DNA of 43,715 nt from Thermoleophilaceae bacterium (lineage in GTDB: Bacteria; Actinomycetota; Thermoleophilia; Solirubrobacterales; Thermoleophilaceae): NCBI GenBank assembly GCA_014534235.1, contig JACVRW010000011.1, positions 1 to 43,715 on the forward strand, given 5' to 3'. The translations under genes were made by a program, and so were the position numbers. The notes beneath the pieces were generated by a model that saw nothing but the letters and a program-made list of their open reading frames with translations, did not search any database and was not told where the DNA came from. Positions 38,081 through 43,715 of this stretch are shown here, one piece after another. Each line of letters starts with the position of its first letter. Positions within the stretch are counted from its first letter, which is position 1.

Positions 38081-38956
38081 ATGACTATCGAACGAGTAGG
38101 CGTAATCGGCGCGGGCCTGATGGGCTCGGGAATCGCCGAGAGCGTCGCGGCCGCGGGCTTCCCGGCCGTGGTGCGGGAGGTTCACGAGGAGGCGATCGAT
38201 GCTGCGGGCGAGCGGATAGAGGCGTCGGTCGGTCGCGCGGTCGAGCGCGGCAAGCTCGACGACGCGGGCCGCGAGGCGATCCTCGCACGCATCGAGCTCA
38301 CCACCGACCTCGACAGGCTGGCGGAGGCGGATCTCGTGATCGAGGCCGTCCCCGAGGACGCCGCGCTGAAGGGCGCCGTGCTCGCGGACGTCGCCTCGCG
38401 GGTCTCGGCTGACGCGATCGTCGCGTCCAACACATCCTCGATCCCGATCGCCCAGCTTGCCGCCGGTGTGCCGCGGCCCGAGCGCGTGCTGGGACTGCAC
38501 TTCTTCTCCCCGGTGCCGGTCATGAAGCTAGTCGAGGTGGTGGTCGCGCTCGACACCAGCGACGAGGTCGTGACGGCTGCGCGCGAGTTCGTCATGCGGA
38601 TCGGCAAGACCGCTATCGAGACGAAGGACCGCTCCGGATTCATCGTGAACATGCTGCTCGTTCCGTACCTGATGGCCGCGGTGCGGATGTACGAGGAGGG
38701 GTTCGCCACCCGGGAGGCAATCGACGAGGGCATGCGCCTAGGCTGTGGCCACCCGATGGGACCCTTGGCCCTCTGCGATTTCATCGGGCTCGACGTGCTG
38801 TACTCGGTCTGCGACTCGCTGTACGAGGAGTTCAAGCGACCCGAATACGCGCCGCCCCCGCTCCTCAAGCGGATGGTCGCGTCGGGCCGGCTCGGGCGGA
38901 AGGCGGAACGCGGCTTCTACGAGTATGCACACGCGGGTTCCCGGGTCGCGGCCTGA
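38081..38956 (+). CDS. 3-hydroxyacyl-CoA (3-hydroxybutyryl-CoA) dehydrogenase
   Basis: 291 residues from ATG 38081, with AGAGGAG upstream. The NAD-binding motif is VGVIGAGLMGSGIAESVAAA. The catalytic region has ASNTSSIPIAQLA and GLHFFSPVPVMKLVEVV (active-site His and Asn context). The C-terminal dimerisation domain shows DRSGFIVNMLLVPYLMAAVR, then GMRLGCGHPMGPLALCDFIG and the closing GRKAERGFYEY. It matches FadB2/PaaH/Hbd enzymes in length and motifs. The reaction is reversible NAD-linked oxidation of L-3-hydroxyacyl-CoA in short-chain fatty acid, butanoate or phenylacetate metabolism. No other beta-oxidation gene is adjacent. Confidence 0.92.
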   Translation: MTIERVGVIGAGLMGSGIAESVAAAGFPAVVREVHEEAIDAAGERIEASVGRAVERGKLDDAGREAILARIELTTDLDRLAEADLVIEAVPEDAALKGAVLADVASRVSADAIVASNTSSIPIAQLAAGVPRPERVLGLHFFSPVPVMKLVEVVVALDTSDEVVTAAREFVMRIGKTAIETKDRSGFIVNMLLVPYLMAAVRMYEEGFATREAIDEGMRLGCGHPMGPLALCDFIGLDVLYSVCDSLYEEFKRPEYAPPPLLKRMVASGRLGRKAERGFYEYAHAGSRVAA

Positions 38957-39462
38957 TCACGCCGACTGTGGCGTGACCGTCCACGTTGAACAACGTCAGC
39001 CGTCTCTGGCGCGCTTTCCGCAGGGCGCTATTCATCCGTGGGGCGCTGTTTGAACGCGGGCCGTCGCCAGTTGTGGCGGTACTGCTGGGGGCGGCAGACC
39101 CATTCCTTTCGAGAGCTGCTGGGCGCTGCTCGGAATCGCGACCGGGATCGCGCTGATTTCGTCGTACTCGACCCGAACGCGAGCGTGACCGGTTCGGTGG
39201 AACGGTTCTCCAGCGCAGCGGCGGTAACGCATCCCTGCAAGTGACGGCGCGCGACAGCCGCGGCATGGATGAGCGCGCACATGACGGATTGCGCGCGTTT
39301 CCGGCGTCCGCACAGCGGCGGCCATGCTTGAGCAGCAAATTGACCTTAAGGGGCCGAGTGGCGAGCGGTCGATAAACCTCGTCGGTGTCACGCGCGAGCT
39401 ACGGCATCGGGCCGGGCGACCAGGCCTCCGGCCTTTTGTGCCCGGCTATAGTCCCTGCGCGC
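38957..39462. other. 506-base gap without a recognisable gene
   Basis: Several short frames are open here, but none has a ribosome site, a family pattern or consistent codon use, and GC content looks lower than in the neighbours. A possible -10 box, TATAGT (39447-39452), lies 11 bases before the start of the next gene. That spacing would give a leaderless or nearly leaderless transcript. Confidence 0.4.
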
Positions 39463-40020
39463 ATGCGCCGTTTGGTCCTCGCCGCGGTCGCCATCTCGGT
39501 GCTCGTGTCCATTCTCGCGCCTGGCGCCGCGGCCGCGCCTCCGGACAAGCGGCTGAAGAAAGCGGACTTCGCCGGCTCGTTCGGGATCGGACACGGCCGC
39601 TCGATGTACCTGGAGTGCTACGGCGAGGGCTCTCCAACGGTGATCCTCGACGCCGGGCTGCGGAACGGCGCGTCATTCTGGAGCCAGCGCAGCGACGAGA
39701 CCCCTCCTGGCCCGACCGTGCTGCCGGCGGTCGCTCGGTTCACTCGTGTCTGCGGCTACGACCGACCCCGGACGATCCTCACATCAAACCCCGCCCTTCG
39801 AGTTCAGCCGCAGCTCGCCGGTGCGGATGCCGCGCACCGCGGCGGACGCGGTTGCCGACCTTCCATGAGCGACTCGCTGACAACTACGGGTTCAAGGGAG
39901 CCGAGCGGGAGTGGTTCACCTACTACTCGACGACGACCAAGTTCCCCACCAATGCCAAGACGCCAGAGGAACTTGAACAGTGGGCCAACTTCCCCCGAGC
40001 AAGTGCTGATCGAGCGGTAG
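39463..40020 (+). pseudogene. Secreted alpha/beta hydrolase gene, broken, with an unrelated tail
   Basis: ATG 39463 opens a signal peptide (RRLVLAAVAISVLVSILAPG) and a hydrolase N-terminus: KKADFAGSFGIGHGRSMYLE, SPTVILDAGLRNGASFWSQR, VLPAVARFTRVCGYDRP. Near 39775 the frame breaks. The expected continuation (PPFEFSRSSPVRMPRTAADA, then VADLP) runs in another frame to a stop at about 39868. The nucleophile Ser, Asp and His of the family are all missing. After that a third frame encodes natural-looking but unrelated sequence (YGFKGAEREWFTYYSTTTKF, then KTPEELEQWANFP) up to about 40030, which I cannot identify. Confidence 0.65.
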
Positions 40021-40031
40021 CGCTCTGTTAG

Positions 40032-40395
40032 TACGGTCTGCGTGACGGAGAGACCCGTCGTCCGGCGCGCCGCTGCGGGCCGAGCGCGACAGTATTCATG
40101 GCGACCAACTCGTGATTCGCCGCCCGCCAGATTGCGTCGGCGGCCGCCAACGCGATGCGGCCGCTCCGGCGAGCTCGCCGTTTGTCATGGCCTTCAACCA
40201 CCACGGACGGCCGCCCACTTGATTGAGCAGCCACCGCAAGGCACTACGGCCCGCGCCGCGCGGCCGGCTGGATGACCGGAACGCCTCCGCTACGCCGCCC
40301 GCCCGGACGGCCAACCACCCGAGCCCCGTGACCGCCGCTTGACACCGGCCCGCTCACTCATGGATGACAAACAGCACAGCACAGGCGAGCCGCAG
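40032..40395. other. Gap with nothing recognisable
   Basis: Short open frames on both strands are Arg-rich and lack ribosome sites or family patterns. No RNA gene, repeat or promoter was recognised. Confidence 0.35.
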
Positions 40396-40745
40396 TTACG
40401 CGACGGCCTCACGGCAGATACTTGGAGCTCCAGGCGATTCGTACAGGCGCACCTTGTCGGGCCCGAAGCGCAACCAGAGCTTCCTACCGGGGTGAGCCGG
40501 GAAGTCGGGCCGGATCAGGAGCTTGACGCGCGTTGGCCACCGACGGCGGCGGTGACGAGCAGCTGCGATCCGAGCAGCTCGACCACTTCGGTGGTGACCT
40601 CTAAACCGTCCGCCACCGGCTCGGCGCTCGCCTCGATGTTCTCGGCGCGGACGCCGACCAGGACCTGGCCCGCGCCGCCGGTACCGGGGGGCGCGGGCAG
40701 GAGGTGGCCTCCGATCGCGATCCGCGCGGTCCGTCGACGTGTTCG
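40396..40745 (-). pseudogene. C-terminal remnant of a MalK/UgpC-type sugar ABC transporter ATPase
   Basis: The reverse strand reads AIGGHLLPAPPGTGGAGQVL, VGVRAENIEASAEP and VTTEVVELLGSQLLVTAAVG. After one frameshift near 40535 it continues RVKLLIRPDFPAHPGRKLWL, RFGPDKVRLYES to a stop at 40396-40398. This is the TOBE/OB-fold regulatory domain at the end of sugar-importer ATPases (VGVRPE motif, LGxxxL strand, the final KVRLYE). The Walker A/B ATPase domain is missing. Its direction would run in from the IS1380 element 70 bases away, so insertion and deletion there may have removed it. Confidence 0.7.
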
Positions 40746-40814
40746 AGACGGCCGGCTACCGTGCCCGCAAGATGGGAGCCGCCCGATGAAGGCGTCGCGT
40801 CCAGCCCGGGTTAG

Positions 40815-40827
40815 CCTCGATCCGCCG
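40815..40827 (+). repeat. Left terminal inverted repeat of the IS1380 element
   Basis: CCTCGATCCGCCG is the exact reverse complement of bases 42461-42473. It sits 93 bases before the transposase start. Confidence 0.85.
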
Positions 40828-40919
40828 ATAGCCGTCTGATTCGCGTAGGGGTTGGCGTCCTCCCTGGCCGGAAGAATGCGGGTTGTCGACGCCCGCGCAC
40901 CCGACCAGGGGAGGACACC

Positions 40920-42262
40920 TTGAAGGTGAAGCCTACGGCTCGGCTTGGAACGGTAGAAGTGACGGCGGACGGTGACGGGTTGGTGTCGCACGCCGGTCTC
41001 GCATTGCTCGCCGAGTTGGCTGATCGCGTCGGTCTCACCGCCGCTTTCTCGGAGGCGCTGTCTGTGACTCGCGAGCGGCGATCGCGCCACGACCCTGGCC
41101 GCGTGGTGCGCGACTTCGCGCTGATGCTCTGTGACGGCGGCGACTGTGTTCAGGACCTTCAGGCGTTGCGCGGCCAGCAGTCGTTGTTCGGCCCGGTCGC
41201 TTCGGAGACGACCGCGCATCGCGTGCTCAAGTCGTCGACGAGGGGCTGCTGGAGCGGCTGCGCGCGGCCAGGGCGGAGGCTCGCGCTCGGGCCTGGCGGG
41301 CGGGCGGTCGCCCCGAGCGGATCGTGCTCGACATCGACGCCACGCTGGTCAGCGCCCACTCCGAGAAGGAGGACGCCGCGGGCAACTGGAAGGGCGGCTT
41401 CGGCTTCCATCCGCTGTTGTGTTTCCTCGACGGCACGGACGAGGGGCTGGCGGGGCTGCTTCGGTCCGGTGACGCCGGCTCGAACACCGCCACAGACCAC
41501 GAGCACGTCTTGGTCGAGGCGCTCGAGCAGCTGCCGGGCGAGGCGCTCGACGAGGACATCCTGGTGCGCACAGACGTCGGCGGCGCGACGCACGACTTCA
41601 CCCAGAGCTGCCGCGACGCCTCGATCCGCTTCTCGGTCGGCTACGAGCTCACCGAGTCCGTGCGCGAAGCGCTGCTCGAGCTGCCCGAGGCCGCTTGGCG
41701 GGCGGCGATCGACGCCGAGGGCGAGACGCGCGAGGGCGCCTGGGTGACCGAGCTGACCGATCACGTCGAGCTTCAGGGCTGGCCGGCGGGCACCCGCCTG
41801 ATCGCCCGCCGCGAGCGCCCCCACCCGGGTGCCCAGCTCAGCTTCACAGACCACGACGGCCACCGCTTCACCTGCTTCCTGACCGATCAAGACGACGCGG
41901 ACATCGCCGCTCTCGAGCTCACACATCGCCGCCGCGCCCGCGTCGAGGACCGCATCCGCTGCGCCAAGGACACCGGGCTCGAGAACCTCCCCTTCCACGC
42001 CGTCGCCCACAACGAGGTCTGGCTCGAGCTGGTGCTGATCGCCCAGGACCTGTTCGCCTGGGCCAGGGCGCTCACGCTCGACGGCGAGCTGGCGCTCGCC
42101 GAGCCCAAGCGGCTGCGCCACCGCCTGCTGCACACCGCCGGCCGGCTCGTCCGCTCGGGCCGGCGCACCAAACTGCGGCTCGCGCGCGAGTGGCCCTGGG
42201 CCCAAGCGCTCGTCGCCGCCTTCGGGCGCCTGCGCGCGCTCCCGCTCGGCGCCGCACCATAG
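40920..42262 (+). pseudogene. IS1380-family transposase with one frameshift
   Basis: A GGGGAGG ribosome site precedes a TTG at 40920 (a GTG at 40926 is the alternative). The N-terminal DNA-binding half reads HAGLALLAELADRVGLTAAF, then GRVVRDFALMLCDGGDCVQD and TAHRVLK. Near 41230 one base is missing and the rest is in another frame. VVDEGLLERLRAARAEARAR is followed by the first catalytic Asp in IVLDIDATLVSAHSEKE, then KGGFGFHPLLCFLD and GNxAGSNT-like GDAGSNTATDH. VRTDVGGATHDF, WLELVLIAQDLFAWARAL and a full C-terminus to 42262 follow. Apart from the single indel nothing is lost. IS1380 elements are not known to need programmed frameshifting. Confidence 0.85.
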
Positions 42263-42460
42263 CCGGCCCTGCCACCCACCCCTCAACCGATCCCGCTTCC
42301 TCGCCGCCGCGTGGCGGCCGCTGCGGCGTGCCACCACCAGGCGCCCTCGCCGTGATCGGCGCACAGGCTCGGCGTCGCCCGCCATGAACCTCACCCGCAG
42401 TCCCGACCCACAGCCCCCCACGCGGGCTCACCCGTGCTGGTGTCACCTCGCCACGGTTAA

Positions 42461-42473
42461 CGGCGGATCGAGG
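42461..42473 (-). repeat. Right terminal inverted repeat of the IS1380 element
   Basis: CGGCGGATCGAGG is the exact reverse complement of 40815-40827. The IS-internal base next to it differs from the left end (TTAA against ATAG), so 13 bases is the perfect length. Confidence 0.85.
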
Positions 42474-42591
42474 TTGCGCAAGCTAGGTCGGACGCACGGC
42501 GTGCAGCAACAAGCGCGCCAGCTGGCTGACGGAACCCCTCAAAGGTCGCATTGGAGGCTGACGATGCTCGCCGACGTCGGCTCCGTCCGCC

Positions 42592-42846
42592 CTAACACTC
42601 GCCGGGGATGACCGTCACGGTCAGCGGGTTGGGGTTTTTGCCGGCCGCGAAGACGTCAAGGTGAACGTTGTTGTGGAGGTTCAGGAACGCCGTGCACGGC
42701 GCCTGCAGGCTGACCCCCTGGCCGATGGGATGCGTCTCTCCACTCGGCGTGGTGACGTTGTGCACGTGCCTTGGTACCGCGTTCGCGGGCGATGCGCTGA
42801 GGCCGAGAACACCGGCGGCGACCAGCAGGAGAGCGACTCTGCGCAT
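42592..42846 (-). CDS. Small secreted protein of unknown function
   Basis: 84 residues from ATG 42846, with AAGGGAG upstream. A clear Sec signal peptide (RRVALLLVAAGVLGLSASPA then NAVP) should be cut after ANA. The mature part of about 60 residues is rich in beta-forming residues (HVHNVTTPSGETHPIGQGVS, then NNVHLDVFAAGKNPNPLTVT). It has two Cys (APC and the last residue, GEC) that could form a disulfide bond. I do not recognise the family. It lies just outside the IS element, alone on its strand. Confidence 0.65.
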   Translation of the reverse strand: MRRVALLLVAAGVLGLSASPANAVPRHVHNVTTPSGETHPIGQGVSLQAPCTAFLNLHNNVHLDVFAAGKNPNPLTVTVIPGEC

Positions 42847-43613
42847 GGAAACTCCCTTCGATCGTGCTGCGCACCCGATCCTCCGACGAGGTGGGTGCCG
42901 ACTGACAACTGGAAGCTACCACCGGCCGGGACGCGCGGTCGATCAGGCTGCGGGCCGGTGCCACCCGAGGCGACCTGGTCGCTCATCGGCTGAACGCCAC
43001 GGCGGGGCGGGGCGCTGCGCTATCTCGGGTTCACCGCCCCATGCGCGGGGTGCCGACGCGAGTGGCGCACCTGGAGGAGACGCCTGCCCTGCCCGATACC
43101 GGTCCATCGCGGCGCTCCCAGTCTGCTCACGCTGACGTTCAATTGCGGGAGCGCACGGCCCGCGACGACCCGCTACGGCAGTGGACGCGCAGCAGCGCAT
43201 CGTGCCAGTGGTCCCTCTCGACGCCAGCAGTAGCGGTCGCCTGGCTACGCCGGCGGTGCGTTCGATGCGTACCGACGACCGAGTGCGGTCGCCGCCGGGA
43301 TCATCGGCGCGTCGCGGGCGTGGACGGTGGCGATGATTTCGGCGTCGATTCCTTGCAGGTGGCTCGGGGCGACGCCGAGTTGGTGTGGCGCAGTGGCGGC
43401 GAGCGACGGCCGACCGGCGGCATTCGGCAGCGGCGACACGGCACCACCGTCGTCTCGAGGCACGACTGGCTCGCCGCGAACTGAAGGCGAGAACCAGTCC
43501 CGGCGGCGGGCGGTTCGCGGCCCGTGAGGCCGGAGAAGACACAGGTCGCCATCATCCCCGTCGGGAGGGGCCGGCGCGCGCGGCTTGCGCCGGCGACAGC
43601 GCGAGTGCTTGTG
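42847..43613. other. 767-base gap with no confident gene
   Basis: Several frames are open on both strands, none with a ribosome site and family pattern together. A reverse-strand frame at 43245-43463 (LQGIDAEIIATVHARDAPMI inside it) looks partly natural and may be a gene fragment. A forward frame from GTG 43525 (RPEKTQVAIIPVGRG) stays open to the right edge but conflicts with the more convincing reverse gene there. GC content and codon use are weaker than in neighbouring genes. Confidence 0.35.
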
Positions 43614-43715
43614 CTACCAGCCGGGCATGACCTCGCTCCCGCCCCGCCGGCGCGGGTCGAGCAGCTTGTCGGCCTGCTCGGCACCGGTCACCGGCACTGT
43701 GGAGGGATCGAGCAG
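43614..43715 (-). CDS. C-terminal end of a gene running in from beyond the right edge
   Basis: 33 codons on the reverse strand, open to the edge and ending with TAG at 43614-43616 (LLDPSTVPVTGAEQADKLLD, then GGSEVMPGW). Third positions are almost all G or C and the residues look natural, unlike the forward frame. The segment is too short to name the product. Confidence 0.5.
   Translation of the reverse strand: MLDPSTVPVTGAEQADKLLDPRRRGGSEVMPGW

Larger units (their letters stand above)
40815..42473 (+). mobile_element. IS1380-family insertion sequence, 1659 bp
   Basis: Perfect 13-base terminal inverted repeats delimit the element: CCTCGATCCGCCG at 40815-40827 and CGGCGGATCGAGG at 42461-42473. 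Inside is one transposase gene of the IS1380 (DDE) type occupying most of the length, with about 90 bases on the left and 200 on the right. The size fits the family. Flanking bases (TTAG on the left, TTGC on the right) do not form a target duplication, so one flank has been rearranged or the element arrived by another route. Confidence 0.85.

Noticed and set aside
38957-39462. tRNA or other structured RNA in the 506-base gap
   Set aside because: No T-arm GTTCGAxxC pattern or cloverleaf pairing was seen on either strand.
40920-42262. Programmed ribosomal frameshifting in the IS1380 transposase
   Set aside because: No slippery heptamer is evident near 41230, and the family normally encodes a single uninterrupted transposase. 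A simple indel is more likely.
42847-43613. A 147-codon forward frame (43041-43484) and a 199-codon reverse frame (42943-43542)
   Set aside because: Both are compositionally biased, lack ribosome sites and show no family pattern.

Overview
This is a very high-GC window with high-GC third codon positions, frequent GTG starts, ATGA/TGATG overlaps between genes, and families such as DUF1990, DUF899, DUF4383, a standalone LigD polymerase domain and EmrB/QacA-type MFS pumps. It reads as chromosomal DNA of an actinobacterium, most likely a soil Thermoleophilia (Gaiellales/Solirubrobacterales-like). That placement is inferred from gene content, not measured. I saw no rRNA, tRNA, CRISPR array or phage module.

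Layout. 1-4.7 kb: an alpha/beta hydrolase running off the left edge, divergent from a MarR regulator; an aminotransferase remnant; PhzF; a secreted LysM-M15 peptidase; an FAD oxidase. 4.7-6.4 kb: a divergent promoter with a perfect CRP/GlxR-type palindrome, then an MFS pump. 6.4-10.5 kb: a truncated SRPBCC gene, two overlapping DUF1990 genes, a gutted photolyase, a TIGR01777 epimerase and a frame-broken DUF4383 gene. 10.7-16.7 kb: a small membrane protein, a GT4 glycosyltransferase, an SDR overlapping a LigD-type polymerase, a CpsB-like phosphatase and an orphan GAF histidine kinase. 16.8-19.4 kb: a close paralogue of the first MFS pump, then a DUF899 gene with an in-frame amber codon followed by a decayed second DUF899 copy. 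19.4-22.3 kb: a PAP2 phosphatase and a PolX whose polymerase aspartates are gone but whose PHP domain is intact.

22.3-29 kb is the most interesting part. A GTP cyclohydrolase II-RibD reductase fusion without a deaminase faces a translationally coupled operon of HAD phosphatase, MDR dehydrogenase and a PTPS/QueD-fold protein lacking the usual catalytic residues. Three glycosyltransferases (GT4, GT4, GT9) follow, with overlapping or almost touching ends. I infer an undescribed pathway that diverts a GTP-derived pyrimidine or pterin and perhaps glycosylates it.

29-43.7 kb: a molybdopterin oxidoreductase without its N-terminal part plus its helical partner, a GMC oxidoreductase, a flavin reductase, a ruined cNMP-binding/thioredoxin reductase gene, an EamA transporter, DUF2855, a 3-hydroxyacyl-CoA dehydrogenase, a broken secreted hydrolase, the tail of a MalK-type ATPase, a complete IS1380-type element with a frameshifted transposase, a small secreted protein, and a partial gene at the right edge. 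About eleven recognisable broken genes lie among long intact ones. The window is therefore unusually rich in gene decay, and large internal deletions show this is not only sequencing error.
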